Below, one piece after another: positions 8,015 through 16,744 of a DNA stretch of 64,000 nt; position 1 is the stretch's first letter; every line of letters begins with the position of its first letter. Under the pieces are notes generated by a model. It saw only the letters and a list, made by a program, of their open reading frames with translations, was not told the DNA's origin and made no database searches. The DNA is from Micromonospora solifontis (lineage in GTDB: Bacteria > Actinomycetota > Actinomycetes > Mycobacteriales > Micromonosporaceae). The translations under genes were made by a program, and so were the position numbers. The stretch is taken from the NCBI RefSeq assembly GCF_003725545.1, contig NZ_RJLN01000011.1:35726-99725 (forward strand), given 5' to 3'.

Positions 8015-10269
8015 CGCGGCGTCGGGAACTCCTCGAACCAGGCCTCGACCCGTTCGGCGGTGGCCGGCCGGGCGAGCGCGAAACCCTGTCCGTAGCGGCA
8101 GCCGGCCCGGCGCGCCCCGGCCACCTGGGCGTCCGACTCCAGCCCTTCGACCACCACCTCGAGGCCGAGCCGGTCGCCGAGGTTGGCCACCACGTCGATC
8201 AGCGGACGCTGCCCGTCGGGCGCCGGCCCGACCAGGTGCGGACCGACCTTGAGCAGGTCGATGGGGAGCCGGCGGAGCTGCGCGAGGGAGGCGTGCTCGG
8301 CCCGGAAGTCGTCCAGCGCGGTACGCACGCCGAGCGAGCGCAGGCCGGCGAACCGGGCCACCACCGTGGGCAGCTCGGCGGCGACCACCGGCTCGGCCAC
8401 CTCCACGACCAGGCGCTCCGGCGGCACCTCGTACGCGGCCAGGGCGGTCGCCGTACGGGCCACGAAGTCCGGTGCGGCCAGCTCGCGGGGGGTCACGTTC
8501 ACCGCCATCCACAGCCGGCGGCCGTCGGACCAGTCGGCCAGCTGCCGGCAGGCCCGGTCCAGCACCCACCGCCCGACCTCGCCCAGCAGGTCCAGGTCCG
8601 CCGCGACGGGCAGCAGCTCCTCCGGCAGCACCGTGCCGAGCACCGGGCTGCGCCAGCGCAGCAGCGCCTCGGTCCCCACCGGCAGCCGGTCCGCCAGCGC
8701 CAGCACCGGCTGGTAGACCAGGTCCAGCTCACCCCGGGCCACCGCGCCGGGCAGCTCCCGTTCCAGGTCGAGCCGGCGGACCAGCTGCTCCTCCAGGTAC
8801 GCGTCGTACCACTCGACCCGGTCCCCGCCGAGCTGCACCGCCCGCCGCCGGGCCAGCTCGGCCTGGCGCAGCACGTCCTCCGGGTCGCCCCCGGTGGTCT
8901 CGGCCAGCCCGACGGCGACCCGCAGCCGGCTCGGCCCGCCGCCGGACGGGTACGGCTCGGCCAGCGCGGCCACCAGCCGGGTGCCCAGCGCGTACGCGAG
9001 CACCGGCCCGACGTCGGTGAGCACGGCGAACTCGGCGCCGTCGAGCCGGGCCACCAGATCGCCCCGGCCCGGCCCGGCGCGGAGCCGGCGGGCGGCCTCG
9101 GCCAGCACCGGGGCGGCCACCTCCGTCCCGTCCTCGAGGCCGAGCAGGTCGACGACGAGCAGCGCGCCACCCTCCCGGCCGACGAGCCGGCGCAGCAGCT
9201 CGCGCCGGTCGGCCAGCGGGGCGAGCGGATCCGCGCCGCGATCCGGGACGGCCGGCCGGGCCGCACCGGCGAGCGCCCGCAGGCGTGCCTCGTGGGCGGC
9301 CAGCCGCTCGGCGCGCCGGCGGTGGTCGGCGGCGGCGAGCACCTCGCGGAGCACCATCGGCGGGATGACCGCCAGACCGAGCGCCATCGCGGGGGCGGTG
9401 AACTCCCCGACCGTCGACAGGTGATGGCCGGCGGCGAGCGCCGCGATGGCGGCCGGCGCGGTGAGCCCGGGCCAGGCGGCCGGCGCGTCGTCCGATCCGG
9501 CCCGCTCGCCGGCGGCGGTACGCCGGGCCCCCGCCTCGGTGAGCAGCGCGCCGAGCAGCAGGGGCGGGGCCACGGCGAGGGTCGCCCCGGCGGGCGCGTC
9601 GTGGGCGAGCAGCACCACGAGCAGGGCGAGGCCGGCGAGGGTGGCCGCGGCACCGCCGAGGCAGCGGGCCGCGCCCGGCCGGCGCCGCCGCTCGGTCAGC
9701 GCGCCCACCAGCAGCACGGCCAGCCCGATCGCGGCACCGGCCGTGACGACCCGCGCCGCCGCGGGTACCGGACCGGGCGGCCGCAGCACCACGAAGGCGA
9801 AGAACAGGCTGATCGCCAGCCCGAGGACGTCGACGGTCCGGCGGAGCCGTTCCGCCCGGGACAGCCGGGACCGGCCGGGGAGGCGGAGCAGCGCCACCGC
9901 GTACAGCGGGGTGCTGAGGGCGAGGCCGCCCACCGCCACCGGCAGCCGGTACGACGCGGCGGTCAACGGCAGCACGGCCACGGTGAGCCCGGCGACCAGG
10001 ACGGCCGCGTCGAGCAGCGCCGCCGCCCGGCGGGACAGCGCGATTCGGCGGGTCCGGCGGCCGTCGGGTGCCGGTGCGGCGCCGGCGAGCCAGGCGAGCC
10101 GGACGCACGCCAGGGCGCAACCGGCGGCGACGGCGAGCGCCGCGGCGGACCGGGCCGGGGCGAGCCCGACGGCACCGGCCAGGACGAACAGCGCGCCGGC
10201 GAGCGACACGAGGAGTTCGGGCAGTGGCGGTCGGCGACGCGGGTCGCCGGAGGGGTGGTTGACGGGCAC
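8011..10269 (-). CDS. Membrane GGDEF-EAL protein with degenerate GGDEF motif
   Basis: This 752-aa protein starts at GTG. About eight predicted membrane segments fill the first 280 or so residues. A GGDEF-like domain and a C-terminal EAL domain follow. The diguanylate cyclase signature is replaced by LDGAEF, so cyclase activity is probably lost. The EAL domain keeps EALLRW, the Asn of MAVNVT, VVEVAE, ALDDF, the Lys of LLKVG and VVEGLES. It therefore could hydrolyse cyclic di-GMP, although DDFG is DDFR and the second residue after Lys is Gly. It may instead act as a membrane-anchored sensor or phosphodiesterase. The gene converges on the LacI gene and its start faces a 240-bp region with no clear gene. 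Confidence 0.85.
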   Translation of the reverse strand: MPVNHPSGDPRRRPPLPELLVSLAGALFVLAGAVGLAPARSAAALAVAAGCALACVRLAWLAGAAPAPDGRRTRRIALSRRAAALLDAAVLVAGLTVAVLPLTAASYRLPVAVGGLALSTPLYAVALLRLPGRSRLSRAERLRRTVDVLGLAISLFFAFVVLRPPGPVPAAARVVTAGAAIGLAVLLVGALTERRRRPGAARCLGGAAATLAGLALLVVLLAHDAPAGATLAVAPPLLLGALLTEAGARRTAAGERAGSDDAPAAWPGLTAPAAIAALAAGHHLSTVGEFTAPAMALGLAVIPPMVLREVLAAADHRRRAERLAAHEARLRALAGAARPAVPDRGADPLAPLADRRELLRRLVGREGGALLVVDLLGLEDGTEVAAPVLAEAARRLRAGPGRGDLVARLDGAEFAVLTDVGPVLAYALGTRLVAALAEPYPSGGGPSRLRVAVGLAETTGGDPEDVLRQAELARRRAVQLGGDRVEWYDAYLEEQLVRRLDLERELPGAVARGELDLVYQPVLALADRLPVGTEALLRWRSPVLGTVLPEELLPVAADLDLLGEVGRWVLDRACRQLADWSDGRRLWMAVNVTPRELAAPDFVARTATALAAYEVPPERLVVEVAEPVVAAELPTVVARFAGLRSLGVRTALDDFRAEHASLAQLRRLPIDLLKVGPHLVGPAPDGQRPLIDVVANLGDRLGLEVVVEGLESDAQVAGARRAGCRYGQGFALARPATAERVEAWFEEFPTPR

Positions 10270-10509
10270 GGCGGGCGCCTTCGTGAGGGGGCACGGGGCG
10301 GAGCGGTTGCGGAGCGACGTGCGGAGTCAGCGGTCGGGGGTCGGGCGCGGACGACGCCGGCGCGGGGTGCCGGCACGGCCACGCCTCATAACGATCCCGG
10401 ACGCAGGCGGTTACGGGACCGATCAGTGACCTCGCTCACATCGCCGTCGTACGCCACGATCGTCCCGCCCGCCCGGACCGGCGCCTCCACCGGGTGCGAT
10501 CATCGGGGG

Positions 10510-10887
10510 GTGAACCGCGCCGACACCGTCCGCTTCCGCCACAACCAGGCGATCCTGGTCGCCGCGATCATCGCGTTCATCGGCGCGCTCCCGCTGGCCA
10601 CCGCCCGCTGGTGGCTGGTCTGGGTGCTGCTGGTCCCGCTCGCGGTCGCACTCTGGGCCTGGCGGGCCGGCACCGACGCCGATGCCCGGGAACTGCGGCT
10701 ACGCGCGCTCGTGGGCCAGCGACGGATCCCGTGGACCCGGATCGCCGAGCTGGCCGGCGACGCCCGCGGCCGGGCGGTCGCCCGGCTCGACGACGGCGAA
10801 CTGCTCGTGCTCCCCGCGGTACGCGCCGCCGACCTGCCCCGGCTGGTCTCGGCCACCGGCCAACCGCTGACCGACCCCGCGAGCTGA
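10510..10887 (+). CDS. Small PH-domain membrane protein
   Basis: This 125-aa protein starts at GTG 10510. Two adjacent hydrophobic segments (ILVAAIIAFIGALPL and WWLVWVLLVPLAVALW) are followed by a small beta-rich bacterial PH-like domain (RRIPWTRIAELAG ... LVLPAVRAADLPRL). This is the layout of actinobacterial low-molecular-weight antigen 6-like proteins. The function is unknown and membrane-associated signalling or envelope roles are only suggested. It converges with the dehydrogenase gene 21 bp downstream. The start is chosen at the first GTG before the RFRHNQ stretch, behind a run of six G residues. Confidence 0.72.
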   Translation: MNRADTVRFRHNQAILVAAIIAFIGALPLATARWWLVWVLLVPLAVALWAWRAGTDADARELRLRALVGQRRIPWTRIAELAGDARGRAVARLDDGELLVLPAVRAADLPRLVSATGQPLTDPAS

Positions 10888-10908
10888 GCCGGTCGCGGCG
10901 GAATCCGC

Positions 10909-11835
10909 TCAGTAGCCGTCGACCACCCGGTTCGCCAGCGGCTCCCCCGTCACGAACCGACGCAACTGCTCCCCGACCAGCCGATAGGCCCGCGGCAGCA
11001 GACCCCGTACCGAGCCGGCCACGTGCGGGGTGAGCAGCACGTTCGGCAGCTCCCACAGGGGATGGTCGGCGGGCAGCGGCTCGGGGTCGGTCACGTCCAG
11101 CGCGGCCCGCAGCCGGCCGGAGGCCAGCTCGGCGACCAGCGCCGACGTGCGGGCCACCGGGCCGCGCGCCGCGTTCACCAGCAGCGCGCCGTCCGGCATC
11201 GCGGCGAGGAACTTCTCGTCGACCAGGCCCCGGGTCTGCTCGGTCAGCGGCACCAGCAGCACCACGATGTCCGCCTCGGGCAGCAGGGCGGGCAGCTCGT
11301 CGACCCCGTGCACGCCCTCGGCCGGGCGCGGCGTACGGGCCACCAGGGTGAAGGTGACCTCGAACGGGGCCAGCCGGGCGCGGACCGCCGCCCCGATCGA
11401 GCCGGCGCCGACGATCAGCACCCGCTTGCCGGCCAGTTCGTCGGTCGGGGCCACCTCGGCGTACGCCCACTCGTGGCGGGCCTGCGCCCGGGCCAGCGGG
11501 GCGAAGCCGCGCAGCGCGCACAGGACCGCGGCGACCACCCACTCGGCGGTGGCCGAGTCGTGCACGCCCCGGGCGTCGCAGAGCGTCACCCCGGCGGGAA
11601 CGCGCCCCACCCAGGCGTCCGCGCCGGCGGAGAGGAGCTGCACCACCGCCAGGTCGGGCAGCTCGGCCAGCAGGGCGCCGGCCTCCGGACCGGCGAGAAA
11701 GGGCGGCACCCAGAACCGCACGCCGGCCGGGGACGACGGGAGCCGGGCGGGATCCTCCAGCAGCTCCACCGTCACTCCGGGCGGCAGGTCGCCGAGGAGA
11801 GCCCGGCCGGCGCGGTGCGGAATCCAAACCTTCAC
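10909..11835 (-). CDS. D-isomer-specific 2-hydroxyacid dehydrogenase
   Basis: This 308-aa NAD(P)-dependent dehydrogenase reduces 2-keto acids (glyoxylate/hydroxypyruvate reductase group). The Rossmann motif is VLIVGAGSIGAAV at about residue 140. The catalytic Arg (NAARGPVA), Glu (DVTDPEPLP) and His (LTPHVAGS) are all present. The GTG at 11833-11835 starts the family-like sequence VKVWIPHR. Longer upstream reading is not family-like. The exact substrate cannot be read from the sequence. It is divergent from the phosphatase gene across a region containing a 32-bp palindrome. Confidence 0.85.
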   Translation of the reverse strand: MKVWIPHRAGRALLGDLPPGVTVELLEDPARLPSSPAGVRFWVPPFLAGPEAGALLAELPDLAVVQLLSAGADAWVGRVPAGVTLCDARGVHDSATAEWVVAAVLCALRGFAPLARAQARHEWAYAEVAPTDELAGKRVLIVGAGSIGAAVRARLAPFEVTFTLVARTPRPAEGVHGVDELPALLPEADIVVLLVPLTEQTRGLVDEKFLAAMPDGALLVNAARGPVARTSALVAELASGRLRAALDVTDPEPLPADHPLWELPNVLLTPHVAGSVRGLLPRAYRLVGEQLRRFVTGEPLANRVVDGY

Positions 11836-11944
11836 GACCGCCGACGATAGCGGTCCACGGTTCCGGCCGACCCGCGACTGGGTAACGGGGACCGTGACCG
11901 TGGCCTCAGGGTCGCTCCGGTCGGTGGACGAACCGGGTAGAACC

Positions 11945-11976
11945 GAGGGTGGGACGCCGGCCGGCGTCCCACCCTC
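11945..11976. repeat. Perfect 32-bp palindrome upstream of the phosphatase gene
   Basis: GAGGGTGGGACGCCGG (11945-11960) is followed immediately by its exact reverse complement (11961-11976), with no spacer. It ends 15 bp before the phosphatase ATG and lies between two divergent genes. In RNA it would form a very stable stem close to the ribosome-binding site. It might be a regulatory hairpin, an operator, or a copy of a dispersed palindromic element. Confidence 0.7.
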
Positions 11977-11991
11977 CCAAGACAGGTGGCG

Positions 11992-13800
11992 ATGACCGAG
12001 CACCCGCCCGACCGGCCGGCCCCACCGCCGTCGACGCTGACCGACCCCGAACGGCTCCGAGCGCTGGCGGAGACCCATCTCGACGCGGTGCCCGACGAAG
12101 CCTTCGAACGGTTCGCGCGGTTGGTCAGCACCCTGCTCGAGGTGCCGGTCGCGCTGGTTTCGCTGGTCTCCGAGGATCGGCAGTTCTTCCCCGGCGCGGT
12201 GGGGCTGCCCGATCCGTGGGCGGGCCGGCGGGAGACCCCGCTCAGTCACTCCTTCTGCCAGCACGTCGTCGATCTGCAGGCACCGATGGTGCTGCCGGAC
12301 GCCCGGCTCCACGCCGGGACGCGGCACAACCGGGCCATCGAGGAGCTGGGCGTGATCGCGTACGCCGGGATGCCGCTGACCGACCTGGAGGGGCGGGTCC
12401 TCGGTTCGCTCTGCGCGATCGACAGCCAGCCGCGCGCCTGGACGGCCGAGCAGTTGCGAACCCTGGCCGACCTGGCCGCCGCCTGCTCCTCCGAGCTGCG
12501 CCTACGGATCGCCGTGGACAGCGCCGACCAGGCCCGCCGCCGGGCCGAGGAGGCGCACGACCGGCTGGCCATGCTGGCCGGCATGAGCGAGATGCTGGGC
12601 GGCACGTTGGACGTCGGCACGGCGGTCGAGCGGCTCGGGCGGGCCATGGTGCCGCTGCTGGCCGACTGGTGCCTGGTCACCCTGGTCGACCCGGCGCGCC
12701 GGCCCCGGAGGGTGTGGGCGCGGCACCGCGACCCCGGGCACGCCGGGGACGTGGCCCGCTTCGCCGAGCTGCTGGCCACGGGGCTCGGCCCCGAGTCGAT
12801 CATCCGGTCCGTGCTGCGTACCGGGCGGCCGGTGCTGCACCGCGCGGCCACCCTCGCCGACGTCGAACGCGGCACCACCGAACCGGAGCTCGTGCCGCTG
12901 GCCGCCCGGCTCGGCTTCGGGTCCCACCTGAGCGTCCCCATCGCCGGCGCCGGCGGGCGGGCCATCGGTTGCGTCACCCTGGTCAACGCCCCCGACCGCC
13001 GGCCCTTCGACGAGGGCGACCTGTACACCGCGCTGGACATCGGGCGCCGGGCCGACCAGGCCGTCGGCAACAGCCGGATGTACGGCGAGCAGCGGCACGT
13101 CGCCGACGTGCTCCAGCACAGCATGCTGCCCACCCTGCCGGTGGTGCCCGGCATGGAACTGGCCGCCCGCTACCTGCCGGTCGCCGACCGGGTCGAGGTG
13201 GGCGGCGACTGGTACGACGCCTTCGTCCAGCCCGACGGGGAGCTGATCGCCGCGATCGGTGACGTGGCCGGGCACGACATCGAGGCGGCCGCGACCATGG
13301 GCCAGCTGCGCAACCTGGTGCGGGGCGACGCGTACGGCCGGACGGACCCGGTCGAGGAGCTGATGACCCACCTCGACCGGGCGATCCACGGGCTGGCCAT
13401 CCCGACCGTGGCCACCGCCACGCTGGCCCGGGTACGCCGGACGGAACACGGCGGCCTCCGGGTCTCCTGGTGCAGCGCCGGCCACCCGGCGCCGCTGCTG
13501 ATCCACGCCGACGGCCGGGTCGCGGTCCTCGACCGGGCGCGGGAACCCCTGCTCGGACTGACCCGACCGACCCGCCGGACCAGCCGCGAGCTGAACCTCG
13601 CCCCCGGGGACACCCTGCTGCTGCACACCGACGGGCTGATCGAGCGCCGGGACCGGACCCTCGACGAGGGACAGGCCGAGCTGGTCGATCGGCTGGCCGG
13701 AAGCGCGGCGCTGCCCCTCGCCGAGCTCTGCGATCGACTGCTCGCCGGCGCGCACCGCTGGGAGGACGACATCGCCCTGCTCGCGCTGCGCGCCGGTTGA
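11992..13800 (+). CDS. Two-GAF SpoIIE-type (PP2C) serine phosphatase
   Basis: This 602-aa cytoplasmic protein has one GAF domain at about residues 30-180 (SFCQHVVDLQAPMVLPDA). A short coiled linker and a second GAF (about 190-360) follow, then a SpoIIE/RsbU phosphatase domain. Metal-binding Asp residues are visible in EVGGDWYDAF and GDVAGHDIEAA, with LLLHTDGLIERR and WEDDIALL later. Such proteins dephosphorylate anti-sigma antagonists in partner-switching pathways, controlled by ligands bound to the GAFs. AGGTGG lies near ATG 11992. An in-frame GTG at 11986 is an alternative. No kinase or STAS partner is adjacent. Confidence 0.87.
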   Translation: MTEHPPDRPAPPPSTLTDPERLRALAETHLDAVPDEAFERFARLVSTLLEVPVALVSLVSEDRQFFPGAVGLPDPWAGRRETPLSHSFCQHVVDLQAPMVLPDARLHAGTRHNRAIEELGVIAYAGMPLTDLEGRVLGSLCAIDSQPRAWTAEQLRTLADLAAACSSELRLRIAVDSADQARRRAEEAHDRLAMLAGMSEMLGGTLDVGTAVERLGRAMVPLLADWCLVTLVDPARRPRRVWARHRDPGHAGDVARFAELLATGLGPESIIRSVLRTGRPVLHRAATLADVERGTTEPELVPLAARLGFGSHLSVPIAGAGGRAIGCVTLVNAPDRRPFDEGDLYTALDIGRRADQAVGNSRMYGEQRHVADVLQHSMLPTLPVVPGMELAARYLPVADRVEVGGDWYDAFVQPDGELIAAIGDVAGHDIEAAATMGQLRNLVRGDAYGRTDPVEELMTHLDRAIHGLAIPTVATATLARVRRTEHGGLRVSWCSAGHPAPLLIHADGRVAVLDRAREPLLGLTRPTRRTSRELNLAPGDTLLLHTDGLIERRDRTLDEGQAELVDRLAGSAALPLAELCDRLLAGAHRWEDDIALLALRAG

Positions 13801-13860
13801 CCGCCCCCGGCCGGCTCCGGCAGGCCCGGATCACCGGCCGGTCCGGCTAGGGTGGGGCGG

Positions 13861-15036
13861 GTGAGCGCGCGTCTCCCGTACCCCCGCACCCGCCGCCTCC
13901 GCGCGGCGCTGGCGGCGTCGTGCGCGACGCTGCTGCTGGGCACCACCGGCTGCGCCTTCGGCGAGCCCGACCCCGACCCGGCCGGTGAGCCGCCGAACCT
14001 GCCCACCCCGTCGGCCTCGGCGAGCCCGGGCGGCGCCGGCCAGCAGGTGGTCGCCACCGTGCTGGCCAAGGGGCTCGCGGTGCCGTGGGGGATCGCGTTC
14101 CTCCCCGACGGCGGCGCGCTGGTGACCGAGCGGGACAGCGGCCGGATCCTCCAGGTCGGCCCGGAGTCCGGGCCGGAGGGGATGAAGGTCTCCGTGGTGC
14201 AGACCATCGCGGACGTGGCGGCCGGCGGCGAGGCCGGGCTGCTCGGCATCGCGGTCTCCCCGGCCTACGCCAAGGACCGCACGGTCTTCGTCTACTACAC
14301 GACCGCGCAGGACAACCGGATCGCCCGGCTGGAGCTGGGCAAGCCGCCCGTGCCGATCCTCACCGGCATCCCGAAGGCCCCGACCCACGACGGCGGTGGC
14401 CTGGGCTTCGGCCCGGACGGTTACCTCTACGCCAGCACGGGCGACGCCGGGCGGCAGGCCGCCGCGCAGGACCCGAAGAGCCTCAACGGCAAGATCCTCC
14501 GCCTCACCCGGGACGGCAAGCCGGCGCCCGGCAACCCCACCCCCGGCTCCCCGGTCTGGTCGTGGGGGCACCGTAACGTCCAGGGCTTCGCCTGGACGCC
14601 GAACCGGCGGATGTACGCGGTGGAGTTCGGCCAGAACACCTGGGACGAGATCAACCAGATCGACAAGGGCGGCAACTACGGCTGGCCCCAGGTCGAGGGG
14701 CGCGCCGACGACAAGCGGTACGTCAACCCGATCGTGCAGTGGCGCACCGCCGACGCCTCCTGCTCCGGGCTCGCCGCGGTGGAGCGCCTGCTGGTCACCG
14801 CCTGCCTCCGGGGCCAGCGGCTCTGGCTGGTCGAACTCACCGCGAACGGCGGCGTGTTCGGCCAGCCGCGCGAACTGCTCACCGGCAGGTACGGTCGACT
14901 CCGGGCGGCCGCGGTCGCGCCCGACGGCTCGGTCTGGGTGAGCACCTCCAACCGGGACGGCCGGGGCAAGCCGGCCGCCGAGGACGACCGGATACTGCGG
15001 CTGGTCTTCGCCGACGGCGGGGCCGGGCGGAGCTGA
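13861..15036 (+). CDS. PQQ-type glucose/sorbosone dehydrogenase lipoprotein
   Basis: This 391-aa protein has a lipoprotein signal ending in the lipobox GTTGC (Cys about 31), then a Pro/Ser-rich linker. A six-bladed propeller of the soluble glucose dehydrogenase/sorbosone dehydrogenase family follows. Family strings include [60 protein letters not shown] and [11 protein letters not shown]. Members oxidise sugars using PQQ outside the membrane, but many actinomycete homologues have no proven substrate. GTG 13861 is preferred to GTG 13852. Confidence 0.85.
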   Translation: MSARLPYPRTRRLRAALAASCATLLLGTTGCAFGEPDPDPAGEPPNLPTPSASASPGGAGQQVVATVLAKGLAVPWGIAFLPDGGALVTERDSGRILQVGPESGPEGMKVSVVQTIADVAAGGEAGLLGIAVSPAYAKDRTVFVYYTTAQDNRIARLELGKPPVPILTGIPKAPTHDGGGLGFGPDGYLYASTGDAGRQAAAQDPKSLNGKILRLTRDGKPAPGNPTPGSPVWSWGHRNVQGFAWTPNRRMYAVEFGQNTWDEINQIDKGGNYGWPQVEGRADDKRYVNPIVQWRTADASCSGLAAVERLLVTACLRGQRLWLVELTANGGVFGQPRELLTGRYGRLRAAAVAPDGSVWVSTSNRDGRGKPAAEDDRILRLVFADGGAGRS

Positions 15037-15097
15037 CCGGCGACGCCGATCCCCCGGGTTTGCCAAGATCCCTCATCGGGCAGGACAGAATCTCACC

Positions 15098-16729
15098 ATG
15101 GACGGCCAGGACAACGAGCAGCGCGACACCGGGGCGGAGGCCGCCCCGGAGACCGGGCGTGCCCGCCGCTGGGCGTTGCGGCCGTGGCGCGGCGAGCGGT
15201 CCCGGCGCCGGCTGCGCCGGCTCGGCGCGGTGCTGGCCCTGCTGGTGGTCACCCTGACCGGCATCGTGGCCGGCACGTACGCCGGCGGGCACCTGGGGAC
15301 GGACATCGGGCCGTTCCGCGCGCAACTCAGCCTGAGCCCGTCGCTGAGCGGCGGCACCACGGTCGACATCCCGCCGCTGGGCGCGCTGAAGCTGGACAGC
15401 CACAACGGGCCCGCGTACCTGACGGTGCAGCTCGGCGCGCTGGACCAGCGGCGGACCGAGGCGCTGATCGACGACCCGGCGAGCATCAGCCGGGCCAGCC
15501 AGTCGGCGGTCGAGGACGTCCGCGCCGGGGTGATGCGCCTCGGGTTGAAGACCCTCGCCTCGGCGGTGCTGGCCACCCTGCTCCTGGCCGGGCTGGCGTT
15601 CCGGGACGTACGCCGGACGGCCTGGGCCGGCGGGCTGGCGCTGGTGATCACCGGCGGCAGTCTCGGGGTCGCCGCCGCCACCATCCGCCCGCAGGCGATC
15701 GAGGAACCCCGTTACGAGGGGCTCCTGGTCAACGCGCCGGCGATCGTCGGTGACGCGCGGCGGATCGCGAACGACTACACCAAGTACGCCGAGCAGCTCC
15801 AGCGGCTGGTCGGCAACGTCAGCAAGCTCTACACGACGGTCTCGGCCCTGCCGGTGTACCAGCCGGCGCCCGGCACCACCCGGGTGCTGCACGTCTCCGA
15901 CATGCACCTCAACCCGACCGGGTGGCAGCTCATCCGTACCGTCGTCGAGCAGTTCGGCATCGACGTGGTGATCGACACCGGGGACATCACCGACTGGGGC
16001 AGCGAGCCCGAGGCCTCCTTCGTCGGCTCGATCGGCCTGCTCAAGAAGCCGTACGTCTACATCCGTGGCAACCACGACTCGGCGCGGACGGCCGCGGCGG
16101 TGGCCCAGCAGCCGAACGCGATCGTGCTGAACAATTCCACGGTCACCGTCTCCGGGCTGACCATCGCCGGCATCGGCGATCCCCGGTTCACCCCGGACAA
16201 GGAGACCTCGCCGGCCGGCAGCGGGCTGACCAAGCAGGTCGCCGACCAGGTGATCGGGGCGGGTGAGCAGCTCGCCACCACGGTGGAGAACTCGCCGACG
16301 AAGGTGAACATCGCCCTGGTGCACGACCCGGCCTCGTCCGGGCCGCTCTCCGGCACCTGCCCGCTGGTGCTGGCCGGGCACACCCACGCCCGGCAGGTCT
16401 CCAAGCTGCCTCAGGTGCCCGGCGAGCAGCCGACCCAGCTGATGGTGGAGGGCTCCACCGGCGGCGCCGGGCTGCGCGGCCTGGAGGGCGAGAAGCCCAC
16501 CCCGCTGACCATGACGGTGCTCTACTTCGACCAGCAGAAGCTGCTCCAGGCGTACGACGACATCACCGTGGGCGGCACCGGCCAGTCGCAGGTCAACCTG
16601 GAACGGCACGTCATCCAGGACCCGACGAAGGGCGACCAGGTGTCGGTGACCCCCACCCCGACCCGGGGCGGCCCGGAGTCGCCGAGCCCGACCGACAGCG
16701 GGAGCCCCAGCCCCACCACCACCGGCTGA
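15098..16729 (+). CDS. Membrane metallophosphoesterase
   Basis: This 543-aa protein has a basic cytoplasmic N-terminus, a membrane segment at about residues 42-62 and two more at about 155-200. A calcineurin-like phosphoesterase domain follows, and then a Thr/Pro/Ser-rich tail. All five metallophosphoesterase blocks are seen: SDMHLN, GDITD, GNHD, LVHDP and GHTHA. It probably hydrolyses a phosphoester at the outer face of the membrane. The substrate is unknown. It follows the PQQ dehydrogenase by 61 bp and converges with the AceE-like gene, with 15 bp between stop codons. Confidence 0.87.
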   Translation: MDGQDNEQRDTGAEAAPETGRARRWALRPWRGERSRRRLRRLGAVLALLVVTLTGIVAGTYAGGHLGTDIGPFRAQLSLSPSLSGGTTVDIPPLGALKLDSHNGPAYLTVQLGALDQRRTEALIDDPASISRASQSAVEDVRAGVMRLGLKTLASAVLATLLLAGLAFRDVRRTAWAGGLALVITGGSLGVAAATIRPQAIEEPRYEGLLVNAPAIVGDARRIANDYTKYAEQLQRLVGNVSKLYTTVSALPVYQPAPGTTRVLHVSDMHLNPTGWQLIRTVVEQFGIDVVIDTGDITDWGSEPEASFVGSIGLLKKPYVYIRGNHDSARTAAAVAQQPNAIVLNNSTVTVSGLTIAGIGDPRFTPDKETSPAGSGLTKQVADQVIGAGEQLATTVENSPTKVNIALVHDPASSGPLSGTCPLVLAGHTHARQVSKLPQVPGEQPTQLMVEGSTGGAGLRGLEGEKPTPLTMTVLYFDQQKLLQAYDDITVGGTGQSQVNLERHVIQDPTKGDQVSVTPTPTRGGPESPSPTDSGSPSPTTTG

Positions 16730-16744
16730 CCGGTCGAGCCGGCT

